Positions 33,090-44,377 of a DNA stretch of 64,000 nucleotides are shown here, one piece after another. Where the stretch lies: positions 371,857 through 435,856 of the forward strand of contig CAUYVT010000053.1 of assembly GCA_963576565.1 (NCBI GenBank), written 5' to 3'. The position numbers and the translations under genes were made by a program. Under the pieces are notes generated by a model. It saw nothing but the letters and a program-made list of their open reading frames with translations, had not been told where the DNA came from and ran no database searches. Within the stretch, counting starts at the first letter, position 1; every line of letters starts with the position of its first letter. The DNA comes from Aspidapion aeneum. Its lineage: Eukaryota; Arthropoda; Insecta; Coleoptera; Brentidae.

Positions 33090-34830
33090 CCACCCCTATC
33101 CCCACCCCGTTTCATAGAAAAATTTGTTTTTGACACACATCCCGTTATCCGATTTGGATGAAATTTGGTATGCATATAGTGATCCGATGACAATACAATA
33201 TTAAGAAAAAAAGATCCTCCCACCTCTACTCCCACCCCCTTTCATAGAAAAATGAGTTATTGACACACTTCCCATTATCCGATTTGGATGAAATTTGGTA
33301 TACATATAGTGGTCCGATGACAATATAACATGGAAAAAAAATCCTATCACTCCTACCCCCTCCTTCATCTATAGAAAAATGCGTTTTTGACACACTTCCC
33401 ATTATCCGATTTGGATGAAATTTGGTACACACGTAGTGGTCCCATGTCAATACCACATTAAGAAAAAAATATCCTACCAGCCCTACCCCCACCCCTTCTA
33501 TTGAAAAATGTGTTTTTGACACACTTCCCGTTATCCGATTTGGATAAAATTTGGTATACACATAGTGGTCCGATGATAATACAACAATAAGAAAAAATAT
33601 CCTCCCACCCCTACCCCCACCCCCTTCCATAGAAAAATTTGTTTTTGACACACATCCCGTTATCCGATTTGGATGAAATTTGGTCTACATATAGTGATCC
33701 GATGACAATATAATATTAAGAGAAAAATATCCTCCCACCTCTACCCCCACCCCCTTTCATAGAAAAATGAGTTTTTGACACACTTCCCATTATCCGATTT
33801 GGATGAAATTTGGTATTCACATAGTGGTCCGATGACAATGCAACATTAAAAAAATATATATATCCTCCCACCCCTACCCCCACCCCCTTACATAGAAAAT
33901 GCGTTTTTGACACCCTTCCCATTATCCGATTTGGATGAAATTTGGTATACATATAGAGGTCCGATGACAATACAACATTGAAAAAAAAAATTCTACTACT
34001 CCTACACCCACCCTCATCTATAGAAAAATGCGTTTTTGATACACTTCCCATAATCCCATTTGGATGAAATTTGATACACACGTAGTGGTCCCATGACAAT
34101 ACAACATTAAGGAAAAAATATCCTACCACCCCTAACCCCACGCTTTTTCATAGGAAAATGATTTTTTGACACACTTTCCATTATCCGATTTGGATGAAAT
34201 TTGGTATACATATAGTGGTCCGATGACAATACAACATTGAAAAAAAAATTCTACCACTCCTACCCCCACCCTCATCTATAGAAAAATGCGTTTTTGACAC
34301 ACTTGCCATTATCCCATTTGGATGAAATTTGGTATACATATAGTGATCCGATGACAATACAATATTAAGAAAAAAATTTCCTCCCACCTCTACCCCCACC
34401 CTTTTTCATAGAAAAATGATTTTTTGACACACTTCCCATTATCCGATTTGGATGAAATTTGGTATACATATAGTGGTCCGATGACAATACAACACTGAAA
34501 AAAAAATCCTACCACTCCTACCCCCACCCTCATCTATAGAAAAATGCGTTTTTGACACACTTCCCATTATCCGATTTGGATGAAATTTGGTATACATATA
34601 GTGGTCCGATAATAATACAACAATAATGAAAAAATATCCTCCCACCCCTACCCCCCACCCCCTTCCATAAAAAATTCGTTTTTGACACACTTCACTTCAA
34701 ATGACTTTTATAAAATTTGGTATATGCATAAAGGTCCGATGGCAATACAGCCCAAACAAAAAATATATTTCTACCTCTACCCCTACCCTCTCTTTCCCCC
34801 AATAGAAAAATGAGTTTCCAAACAACTCAC
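33090..34830 (-). repeat. 129-bp satellite array, left arm of giant foldback
   Basis: About 13 units. The landmark GACACACTTCCCATTATCC recurs at 33132, 33262, 33389, 33518, 33647, 33777, 33909, 34038, 34168, 34296, 34426, 34554 and 34684, giving spacings of 127-132 with 129-130 most common. Each unit also has ATTTGGATGAAATTTGGTAT, a TCCGATGACAATACAAC block and a CCTACCCCCACCC run. Units come in alternating subtypes (CCTCATCTATAG versus CCCTTTCATAG). On the minus strand the array leaves long open frames of a 43-residue repeat, which I regard as a by-product of a period near a multiple of three. Confidence 0.9.
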
Positions 34831-35149
34831 GATCAGCGATTTCATTTTAATCTAGAATAAACTCTTCTTTATTTATTTACCTCTGCATTTTTCTGCTAGA
34901 TTGATTCTTGCAAATAGTGATATTTAATTGATACGGATATCTTATCGTGCTAACATCGTCAAAATTTCCATCAGTCGGCATTCGCTTTTAGTGCATTTTA
35001 TAAAAGCTTGTGACTTAAAAAAAAATTTTGACTAATTTATTTGAAATTTGTTTTTGTTAAGTAAAGTTAAATCCATTAAGTCGACTGTTGAATCTTGGTA
35101 GTTGTAGTGTTTGGTAACCTGGTAATACTACAATTTACGTTTTTTATTA

Positions 35150-36370
35150 CAACAATGGCGGATCCAAAAAAAAAATGGCGGATCCAAAATGGCGGATTTT
35201 CTTATTTACTAACCGATTTCTCTCAAACTTGAAATATTACATTGCTTGAGGTCATTTAACAAAATTTTTTACTTAAACTTAAAAAAATCAAAATGACGGA
35301 TCCAAAATGGCGGATTTTCTTATTACCAACCAATTTGTCTCAAACTTGAAATATTATATTGCTTGAGGTCATTTAACACAAATCGGTTAGTAAATAAGAA
35401 AATCCGCAATTTTGGAGCCGCCATTTTGATTTTTTTAAGTTTGAGTAAAAAATTTTGTCAAATGTCCTCAAGCAATGGAACATTTCAAGTTTGAGACAAA
35501 TCGGTTAGTAAATAACAAAAAACCGCCATTTTGGATCCGCTATTTTGTTTTTTTAAGTTTGAGTAAAAAATTTTGTTAAATGACCTCAAGCAATGTGTTA
35601 TGCGCGCAGTAAGAAAAACGATAACTGGAATGGACTGTATATAATTTAATTAATGAAAGCGCGAACAAACATAAATTTATTGATATGAAAATTACGAAAT
35701 AATTAAAAGGTCCATAGGTTAATTGTGGGTACCACACAAGGGAAATCAGAGACAAAGCACTCACCAGTCTGCAGCCAATTTCTCCACTTCCAAGGGGCCC
35801 CTATCTGGATCTAATGATGTCACCACGTAGCTGAAGGGCTGAAGTTTCTAGTTCTATGCTTCAGTACACCAAAATCGAGCACTTTCAAGTGTAGAAATTT
35901 GAAATAGTTGAAGAAAGTAAATTAACAGGCCATTTCTTGAGGCGCTCGAAAAAGGATCTCACTGATTCTTGGTGCGCATGTCCAAAAATGCACGAAAACG
36001 CACTCTGTCCGTCATTCAATTGTGTGGTTTTAAAATTTACAAACACCGCGAAATTTAGCGGGAGCTAACAGCAATGTAATATTTCAAGTTTAAGACAAAT
36101 CGGTTAGTAAATAAGAAAATCCGCCATTTTGGATCGGCCACTTTGATTTTTTTAAGTTTGAGTAAAAAATTTTGTTAAATGACCTCAAGCAATGTAATAT
36201 TTTAAGTTTGAGACAAATCGGTTAATAAATAAGAAAATCCGCCATTTTGGATTGGCCATTTTGATTTTTTTAAGTTTGAGTAAAAAATTTTGTTAAATGA
36301 CCTCAAGCAATGTAATATTTCAAGTTTGAGACAAATCGGTTAGTAAATAAGAAAATCCGCCATTTTGGAT
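35150..36370. repeat. Palindromic centre made of ~120-bp 'ATGGCGGATTTTC' repeats
   Basis: Two units read one way (GGCGGATTTTCTTATTTACT, AACTTGAAATATTACATTGC) up to about 35375. The following units, including three after the solo LTR near 36097, 36216 and 36335, read the other way. The switch point marks the centre of the foldback. The right arm is interrupted by a solo LTR at 35596-36070. Confidence 0.8.
35596..36070. mobile_element. Solo LTR
   Basis: A 475-bp insertion starts TGTTATGCGCGCAG and ends GGGAGCTAACA (TG...CA form). It is flanked on both sides by GCAATG (35590-35595 and 36071-36076), and the surrounding repeat unit is continuous when it is removed. It has no internal region, so it is a solo LTR. 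It does not resemble the two LTR elements elsewhere in the window. Its family and transcriptional strand are not determined. Confidence 0.75.
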
Positions 36371-36424
36371 GGAAAAATGCAGAGGTAAATAAATAAAGAA
36401 GAGTTTTCTCTAGATTATAATGAA

Positions 36425-37500
36425 ATCGCTGATCGTGAGTTGTTTGGAAACTCATTTTTTATTGGGGGAAAGAGAGGGTGGGGGTAGAGGTAGAAATATA
36501 TTTTTTGTTTGGGCTGTATTGCCATCGGACCTTTATGCATATACCAAATTTTATATAACTAATTTGAAGTGAAGTGTCACAAAAACGCATTTTTTATGGA
36601 AGGAGGTGGGGGGTAGGGGTGGAAGGAAATTTTTTCATTATTGTTGTATTGTTATCGGCCCACTATATGTATACCAAATTTCATCCAAATCGGATAATGA
36701 GAAGTGTGTCAAAAACGCATTTTTCTATAGATCAGGGTGGGGGTAGGAGTGGTAGGATTTTTTTTCAATGTTGTATTGTCATCGGACCACTATATGTATA
36801 TCAAATTTTATTCAAATCGGATAATGGGAAGGGTGTCAAAAACGCATTTTCTATGGAAGGGGATGGGGGTAGGGGTGGGAGGATATATTTTTTTAAATGT
36901 TGTATTGTCATCGGACCACTATGTGAATACCAAATTTCATCCAAATCGGATAATGGGAAGTGTGTCAAAAACGCATTTTTCTATAGATGAGGGTGAGGGT
37001 AGGAGTGGTAGGATTTTTTGTTCAATGTTGTATTGTCATCGGACCACTATGTGAATACCAAATTTCATCCAAATCGGATAATGGGAAGTGTGTCAAAAAC
37101 TCATTTTTCTATGAAAGAGGGTGGGGGTAGAGGTGGGAGGTTATTTTTTTCTTAATATTGTATTGTCATCGGATCACTATATGTATACCAAATTTCATCC
37201 AAATTGGATAACGGGATGTGTGTCAAAAACAAATTTTTCTACGGAAGGGGGTGGGAGTAGGGGTGGGAGGATATTTTTTTCTTATTGTTGTATTATCATC
37301 GGACCACTATGTGTATACCAAATTTTATCCAAATCGGATAACGGAAAGTGTGTCAAAAACACATTTTTCTATAGAAGGGGTGGGGGTAGGGGTGAGAGGA
37401 TATTTTTTTCTTAATGTTGTATTGTCATGGGACCACTACATGTGTACCAAATTTCATCCAAATCGGATAATGGGAAGTGTGTCAAAAACGCTTCACAAGA
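36425..37500 (+). repeat. 129-bp satellite array, right arm of giant foldback
   Basis: About eight units are the reverse complement of the left-arm array (CCAAATCGGATAATGGGAAG, GTGTGTCAAAAACGCATTT, GGGTGGGGGTAGG). The unit closest to the centre (36425-36540) mirrors 34735-34860, including the variant with GGGGGAAAGAGAGGGTGGGG. The array ends at about 37495 and is followed by AAGATTTGATAGATAG and TTAGTTAGACAGAACAT. Confidence 0.9.
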
Positions 37501-37649
37501 TTTGATAGATAGTTAGTTAGTTAGACAGAACATCTGTAGCTAAAAAAAGCTTGTAAAAAATTGCGTAAAGGATTTTTTAAAGATGTTTTTATATAAATAA
37601 TATATTTTATTTTTCATCTACACATTCTATCAAAAAAAAATTTTTTAGT

Positions 37650-37769
37650 CCGGCGCCGAGTTGGCCGGCGCCCAGTTGGCGGCGCCGAGTTGGCCCGGCG
37701 CCCAGTTGGTCCGTCGCCCAGTTGGCGGCGCCGAGTTGGTGGCGCCCAGTTGGCGGCGCCTAGTTGTCC
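37650..37769. repeat. GGCGCC terminal repeats, right end of giant foldback
   Basis: About seven GGCGCCSAGTTGGC units are the inverse of 24541-24665, ending TAGTTGTCC. Confidence 0.85.
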
Positions 37770-37789
37770 CATTCCGAATTCCGGTAATG

Positions 37790-40735
37790 AGTAACAGATA
37801 GCATGATGGCGAGTCCAGGATCAAAATATTCCGGAGGTAAAATATCCGACCACTCGGATCTCCGGGCGTCGGGTGATCCCGGGGGTCCTTCATGGAAAGA
37901 TATTAAAAGAAGACTAAAAACTCAACTCAGAATTGATTTTAGCGATATAAGAGGATTAAGTACCAACATGAATTCAGTTCACCAACATCTTGAAGAACAA
38001 AGACCTGACATCCTTGTTCTCACTGAAACCAAAATCAGTTCTGCAACACCTATTGTGAACTATCTTTATCCCGGCTATAACCTACACCACCGATTTCGAC
38101 ATATTTTGGGATCTGTGTGTACATTAAAATAGACCTTTCGTGTCATCGAGAGGAGAAGCTAGAACCAGCGAACCTCGATATCATATGGCTGAAATTCACC
38201 TCAAAGTCATCGACCAAGTTCATTTGCTGCCTCTACCGACCGCCAAGTAACACCGAGTATCAAAACTTTTTTGCGACATTATCCGAAAACTGTGATAGTA
38301 TACAGTCTAACTATCCACATGCGGAAATTGTTTTTTTAGGCGATTTCAACGTCCACAATATACCCTGGCTAAAACACCACAACAAAACAGATAATGAAGG
38401 CAGGGAAGCAGAAGCTTTTGCCATAAGTTGTGGTCTAACGCAGCTTGTCGATGAACCTACCCGCGCTTTTAGACTTGTTCCTAACTACAAATCCTGACTT
38501 GTACACAATTCAAGTAGATCCCCCACTTGGTTCATCCGAACATAAACTTATAAGAACAAAGTGCGAAATGTTCATACCGCCAAGCCAACAATCACTTCCT
38601 CGTAAAATGTGGCACTATAAATCGGCAAAATGGAATGACCTTAAACAGTTTTACCTGGATTTTCCATGGCAAGAGGTTTGCTTTAAAACAACTGATCCCA
38701 CTATTTGCTGTAATGAAATAACAAAAGTAATCTTATCTGGAATGGATGCATATATCCCACATACAATAAAACGCAGAGCTAATGCAAAACCTTGGTTCAA
38801 CAGCCAGTGTCAAAGATCTGTACAGAAAAATCACAGAGCATATAACCTTTGGAAACGACAACAAACCGCTCAAAACCACACAGAATTTATAGAAGCCAGA
38901 AATAGTTGCAAAATTACTATTGACGCCGCCAAAGAAACATACAATCAAATAATAAAAAACAGGTTGCTGAATTGTCCAAGTAGTTCTAGGTCCTTTTGGT
39001 CTCTTGCAAAAGCCGTTGGATCAAACTTCACCAAGTCATCCATACCACCACAGGAAAAAGCCAATATGCTGGCCAAAATCTTTTCCTCCAACTCAAACCT
39101 AACAGTGCCAAAAGGAAAAACTCCACCGTTCATTGAAAAGGTTTCCCACAGTATGCCAGAGGTACCCTTTTGTCACAGAGAAATATGAAAATCCCTTAAA
39201 AAGTTGGATACAAACAAAGCAATGGGTCCAGATGGCATTCCCGCGATAGTACTCAAAAATGGTGCTAGCGAACTCACCCCAACTTTCGCAAAATTATTCA
39301 ATTTATCTTATAGGCAAGGAGTATGTCCATCATCATGGAAGTCTGCCGCAGTACAACCCATTCCAAAGAAAGGAAAAAAGACAGATCCGTTAAACTATAG
39401 ACCAATTGCTCTACTTCCGGTGATATCAAAAGTAATGGAAAGAATTGTGAACAATCACCTAACCAAGTACTTGGAAAAGTACAAAATTATCAACGACAAG
39501 CAATACGGATTTCGAAAATATAGGTCAACTAGCGATTTACTTACATACGTCAATCACTTATGGCAAAAAGCGATTGGGTTGCGAGGTGAAACAAGAACAA
39601 TTGCCTTAGATATATCTAAAGCATTCGATAAAGTCTGGCATGAAAATCTGCTCAACAAGCTCAAAGCAACGGGATTGTCGCCGAGACTTTGCACTTGGTT
39701 TGAAAGTTACCTTAAGGATGGATCCATTTATGTTGCACTGGATGGCAGGAACTCCAACTCTTACCAAATGAATGCTGGTGTGCCACAGGGAGCAATCCTT
39801 TCGCCAACACTTTTTCTGATTTACATAAATGACCTCATAGATAAAACAGTAAATCCACTTTATTGCTTTGCAGATGATGGCAATGTAGTCTCCTCAGTCA
39901 TACCACCCACATGTCTCTCCGCACTTGAATTCCATTACCTTAGACTAACTGAAATATCACAGATAAATAACGACTTGGAGATAATAGAGGACTGGGGCAA
40001 CAAAAACCTTGTACAGTTCAACGCGCAGAAAACCCAAGCAGTCCTGTTTTGAAAAAAGACCAGCACCGGTGAGCCAAACATCATGCTATCTGGAAGTGCT
40101 GTCGCATTGCAGAGCCAGTTGAACATCTTAGGAGTCACTGCAGAGACCAACATGTCTTGGCACAGTCACATGGCAGATATAGCTAAAAGGGCAAGACATC
40201 TGTATACACCAAGCCAACTGCTGACACTCTACAAAGTCCAGATTCGACCAACTATGAAGTACTGCTCACATATATGGAGTGCGGCACCCAAACATACCTT
40301 AATGCTTTTGAACACCGTGCAAAAACGACCTATCAAGCTGATCAATGACCCCGCACTTACCCGTAGCTTGGATAGTCTCGAACATCGAAGAACTGTGGGC
40401 GATCTATCTCTCTTCTTCAGGTATTATCACGGAAAATGCTCTGAAGAGTTGGCACGTATGATCCCCCCGGGAGTAGCACCTACTAGGCGAACACGTCAAA
40501 CAGGCGGTAATCATCAATTTATTGTCAAAATAGAGGCACTAAGAACCTCATTATATCAGAATTCATATCTCTGGAGAACAGCATCGCTGTGGAATAAACT
40601 CCCTGCGACAGTTTTCCCTGCAGGTTACAACCTGAACCGTTTCAAAACCAACACACACCCACATTTCCGCGCACTTGCCGCTTCTCGAGCGTGATAGGGA
40701 TCTCCTTGCGAGTGCGCATACCCGTAAAAAAAAAA
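37790..40735 (+). pseudogene. LINE with endonuclease and reverse transcriptase, decayed
   Basis: A near full-length ORF2-type protein is spread over frames at 37803-38132, 38117-38497, 38445-39188, 39204-40052 and 40083-40694. APE endonuclease motifs are DILVLTETK, FICCLYRPPS, FLGDFNVHN and GSSEHKLI, where SEH replaces the usual SDH. RT motifs are MGPDGIPAIVLKN, YRPIALLPVISKVMERI, LDISKAFDKVWHENLL, GVPQGAILSPTLFLIYINDL and the FADD box. Two frameshifts (near 38100 and 38480) and two TGA stops (39186-39188, 40050-40052) break it. No ORF1 is visible. GC-rich sequence leads it and an A-run (40723-40735) ends it. It is in the jockey/CR1/I group; clade not resolved. Confidence 0.88.
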
Positions 40736-41340
40736 ATTGAAGATCTCTCAACGCCCCAGCAAACACTTTTAAGAATTAGTCTTCTTTCGCGTTCTCACTG
40801 TCATACGCTATTATAATATATTGCACATTCAAATTTATTTATTTGCTGTGCTGAGCAGAGGAACTTAAAACCTGTATTGCTTGTACAACAAAGAAAATAA
40901 ATTTGCAGAAAACACAACTTTTAAATCTAAAACAAAACTTTATTTGTCTAATAAAACTCTGTCAGCCACCAAAAGTCGGGTACTCCAAAAGACTCTCTAT
41001 TTTCATTTTTCAAAACAAAAAAAACACTTATTTGTGTTTATGCTAACTCTACTAAATAAACTGTAACACATTTTTAAATCTGATCAAATTTATCAATAAT
41101 TTAAAAAATATATATATTTTATGGTTATGTTTATTACACCCATACCGTTCACAAAGGCAAGACGTCCGGCGATTTACCCATGACATCATTCGCTCGGCAA
41201 GACGTCTCGCCCGACGTTTCAATCTGAACGTACCCCCGGGTAAGAGGTGGTGAACCAAGGCCAACACAAAAATGATAGCCTTGGGTGAACTTGAATTCAC
41301 GGGCACGTTGTTTCGATGGTCAGTAAACGTCTGGTCATTT
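40736..41340. other. Intergenic DNA upstream of AMPKalpha
   Basis: No gene recognised. CCCCAGCAAACAC at 40754 resembles the end of the 21357-22488 MITE. The region 41160-41310 shares words with 22955-23110 in inverse orientation. Confidence 0.45.
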
Positions 41341-41634
41341 AAATAGGTAGACCGATGTCCATTCTACGCTGAAAGCCCACCTACGAGTGTAAAACGACGA
41401 GCAGTGTTCTGTGAGCAGTGCCCTGAACAGTCAAAATTCATGGTTGCCAAATATCTTCAAATCTAATCGAAAAAATAATTTAAAACATAAAAAATACGCA
41501 TTAAATTAAAACTAATTAAATATTTTTATATCAAAAAAACTTTGATTTAAGAATTTTACTACTAAAGTAAAACCCAATGTGAGGCTGCCAAGGTTCTTTG
41601 TACTTAAAGCAAGAAGCTCCAACACTGGGAGAAA
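41341..41634 (+). promoter_or_regulatory. Probable 5'UTR and proximal promoter of AMPKalpha
   Basis: This is the sequence directly upstream of the kinase start codon, beginning with a less AT-rich block (about 41341-41450) that is not obviously repetitive. No TATA box at a convincing position, and the transcription start is unknown. A non-coding upstream exon cannot be excluded. The assignment is positional only. Confidence 0.35.
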
Positions 41635-41710
41635 ATGTCAGAGAATCCAAGCAAACCTGGGGCGCAGCCCCCGGTTAAGATCGGTCACTACATTCTTGGA
41701 GAAACCCTGG
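41635..41710 (+). CDS. SNF1A: AMP-activated protein kinase alpha subunit, exon 1
   Basis: The exon is 76 bases: ATG, 25 codons and one base of codon 26. It encodes MSENPSKPGAQPPVKIGHYI followed by LGETL, the conserved N-terminus of the kinase domain (GHYxLGxTLG). It ends CTGG followed by GTAAGA, a strong donor. The intron splits the first glycine codon of the nucleotide-binding loop. Joined in phase to exon 2 at 58667, the product continues [11 protein letters not shown]. AMPKalpha is the catalytic subunit of the cytosolic and nuclear energy-sensing kinase. The A of the ATG is in a good context (AAAATGT). Very likely real despite its small size. Confidence 0.9.
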
Positions 41711-41820
41711 GTAAGATCTGAAAAGGGTATTCATTTTCTGTTTGGAATTATTTCAGATTAAGGTTGGTTCAGCCTCATAAATAATTGTTTTAAATTTATT
41801 TTATTTAAATACAGTCTTTA

Positions 41821-42475
41821 AAGTATTGTTCATACTCGTCTTAGTCTTTTGTTTTTGATTAGTCTTTGTCCTTTGATTAGTCTTAAGTATTGTTCATACT
41901 CGTCTTAGTCTTTTGTTTTTGATTAGTCTTTGTCCTTTGATTAGTCTTAGCTGTCTTAAACAAAACCGGCTGTTCATACTCGTCTTTTGTTTTTGATTAG
42001 TCTTAGTCATAACCCACTGAAAAAAAAACTCAATTTCAAAAAAAAAAAAGGGGCCTTTTTAAAAGTCATTTTCTACACAAAACAATCTTATTTAACCTAA
42101 TCTGTGCACGAAACACCGACACGAAAGAACAAAAGCGAAAAAGAAAATAAAAACAAATAAAATTTTGAGGTTAGGTTGAGATTTTCTGTTAAAAACATGA
42201 TTAATGGCGGTAAATTCAAAATTTCGGCCGCGCGCTTGCGCTCTTCGGACGCCCTGTAAAAAAAAACAACAAATATCAGCTGATGTCTGTCACTCGTCTT
42301 AGTCGTTGTCCTAAGGATTGAAAGTTGGCAACTCTTAAGACAAAGACTAATCAAAAACAAAAGCAAAAACATTGTATGAACACTCCCATAAGAAACAGTG
42401 GTTTTAACTTTCTTATGACAAGACATATGACTAAACCAAGACAAAAGACTAGACAAAAGACGAGTATGAACGATC
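41821..42475. mobile_element. Foldback element with 64-bp tandem repeats
   Basis: The left side holds two nearly identical 64-bp repeats starting at 41821 and 41885 (AGTATTGTTCATACTCGTCT, TAGTCTTTTGTTTTTGATTA) and a partial third. The right side (42300-42475) holds their reverse complement (AGACAAAGACTAATCAAAAA, AAGACGAGTATGAAC). The spacer (about 42070-42290) is different sequence with a GC-rich spot (GGCCGCGCGCTTGCGC). It is non-coding. Confidence 0.65.
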
Positions 42476-42539
42476 CATTACATAGTACAAAAACTCTTCT
42501 ATTACTATTATTAATAGTTAGGTTTATCAAAACAACAAA

Positions 42540-43229
42540 GCAAGTAAATGAACCTAAGATATTTTTTTGTGAAAAAAGTGTTGTTTTTCTATTTAGGAAG
42601 GTTTGTAAAGCATAAGATGTTTACAGAAAATACAAGTAAAAAACTTCAGAAAAAACTGTAAAAATCGAGTAAATTTCCTCTTAAGTTAGTCTAATTTGGC
42701 TTACGGTAAGTTAATTTAATTTAATCTAATGTAATTTATGAGACTGAATCGACCTTTACATAATAAATTTTTGGACAATTGTCCATTTCCCCCTATTTCA
42801 ACCCCACTAAATCCAAATATCTCAATTGTGGTCCCCTGCAATGTCAACAGGTAGAAAACCCCCTAGACCTCCAAAAACCTGGATTATTTCCTTAGCTCTT
42901 ATTTAATTTGCTTGAAAACTAATTATTTTAGCCAAAACTTTACTACACTACTCGACTACACTTTACAACAATGTATTGTTCAATAAGATTCAATGGATCC
43001 TAAAGGTCAGTTCAGCCTCATAAATAAGATTAGATTTAATTAAATTAAGTTACATTAACTTAGCCTACGCCAAATTAGACTAACATAAGAGGAAAATTTC
43101 TCAATTTTTACAGTTTTTCTGAAGTTTTCCAATTGTATTTTCAGTAAACATCTTATTTTATGCTTTTAGAATTCTTCCTAAGGAAAATAACAAAAATTTT
43201 TTCACAAAAAAAATCTCTTAAGTTTGTCT
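42540..43229. mobile_element. Inverted-repeat element with ~220-bp arms
   Basis: Arms 42540-42763 and 43005-43225 are reverse complements with scattered differences. Examples are TTCAGAAAAAACTGTAAAAA facing TTTTTACAGTTTTTCTGAAG, and CTAATTTGGCTTACGGTAAG facing TTAGCCTACGCCAAATTAG. The spacer is 241 bp. A further partial forward arm begins near 43210, is interrupted by the 43238-44377 insertion and resumes at 44378-44460 (TTTGGCTTAAGGTAAGTTAA). Confidence 0.7.
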
Positions 43230-43237
43230 AATTAGGC

Positions 43238-44377
43238 CGAGGGGTGAACAGCTAACCCAAAATGTGTACACCGATTGTGAAAATCCACAATCTTTTGCTA
43301 AGATTGTGTAAAGATTGTGAGTGTGCAGCTGTGTTGTGTGCCTGAAGTGGCGGGGGGCGATAGCCCATCACAAATTCTATATTTATATATATTCTATAGT
43401 TTCCTTTGTGAGGGATTGTGACAGACTGTGGTAAGATTGTGAGTGGTGACAGATTGTGAGTGATTGGGACAGACTGTGTAAAGATTGTGAAGGATTGTGG
43501 GATGAAGGATTGTGAATGATTGGGATGGATTGTGTAAAGATTGTGAGGGATTGTGTAAAGATTGTGCGGGATTGTGGTAAGATTGTGAAGGATTGTGGTA
43601 AGATTGTGAGTGATTGGGAGGGATTGTGTAAAGATTGTGAGAAATGTGTACACCGAGGGGTGAACAGCTAACCCAAAATGTGTACACCGATTGTGAAAAT
43701 CCACAATCTTTTGCTAAGATTGTGAGGGATTGTGAAAGATTGTGAGGGATTGTGGCAAGATTGTGAGGGATTGTGAAAGATTGTGAAGGATTGTGGTAAG
43801 GTTGTGAAGGATTGTGGTAGGATTGTGAGAGAATGTGACAGATGGTGGAGGACTGTGCAGCGGCGTAGCGCGCCTGAAGGGGCGGGGTGGCACCGTCCCA
43901 TCAAAAATTCTTGCGACCAAAACAAAAAAAAAAAAGGTCATCATGTCTATAGTTTCCTTTGCCGCCCTCTTCATTTACCGTTCCCGGACCTGCTGCTTAA
44001 TAACCGAGGGGTGCCCAGCTGATCCCAAAATGTGTGCGCCGATTGCGAAAATCCACCATCTTTTGCTAAGATTGTGAGGGAACCCCAAAATGTGTACGCC
44101 GATTGCGAAAATCCACAATCTTTTTCACAATCTTTTGCTAAGATTGTGAGGGAATGTGTAAAGATTGTGAGGGATTGTGAAGGATTGTGGTAAGATTGTG
44201 AAGGATTGTGGTAAGATTGTGAAGGATTGTGAGAGATTGTGAAGGATTGTGAGAGATTGGGAGGGATTGTGTAAAGATTGTGAAGGATTGTGAACAGATT
44301 GTGAGAAATGTGTACACCGATTGTGAGAGCTGTTCACCCCTCGGTGTACACCAATTGTGAGAGCTGTTCGCCCCTCG
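43238..44377. mobile_element. GATTGTG-minisatellite element with inverted ends and 8-bp target duplication
   Basis: The ends CGAGGGGTGAACAGCT (left) and AGCTGTTCGCCCCTCG (right) are inverted repeats. The TGTGTACACCGATTGTGA block follows the left end and recurs internally and near the right end. The interior is almost entirely AAGATTGTGAGGGATTGTG-type repeats with 10-11-base periodicity. Two related non-repetitive cassettes lie near 43340-43415 and 43865-43970 (both with CGCCTGAAG-GGCGGGG and TCTATAGTTTCCTTTG). The flanks AATTAGGC (43230-43237) and AATTTGGC (44378-44385) form an 8-bp target duplication with one mismatch, and the intact site AATTTGGC occurs in the sister repeat near 42700. It is non-coding. 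Confidence 0.75.

Larger units (their letters stand above)
24541..37769. mobile_element. Giant foldback element, with nested insertions
   Basis: The ends are GGACAACTGGGTGCCGCC (left) and GGCGGCGCCTAGTTGTCC (right), inverted repeats made of GCCAACTSGGCGCC units. Inside them, both sides carry the same AAATTTTTTTT, TGATAAAATGTGTAGATG and AATAAAATATATTAT text in opposite orientation, then inverted 129-bp arrays (left about 33090-34800, right about 36430-37495). A palindromic centre near 35376 is built from 'AAAATGGCGGATTTTC' repeats. Removing the LTR element (24717-33062) and solo LTR (35596-36070) leaves about 4.4 kb. No transposase gene is visible; outer target duplications could not be defined. 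Confidence 0.75.

Noticed and set aside
33226..34690. Minus-strand frames of 70-140 codons in the 129-bp array as genes
   Set aside because: They are repetitive by-products of a satellite whose period is a multiple of three. The same applies to plus-strand frames at 36574-37505.
43252..44337. Minus-strand frames rich in HNPSQS/HNLTT repeats
   Set aside because: They are translations of the GATTGTG minisatellite, not proteins.
43252..44337. CRISPR-like array
   Set aside because: The repeat units are short, variable and contiguous without unique spacers, and the surrounding DNA is eukaryotic.
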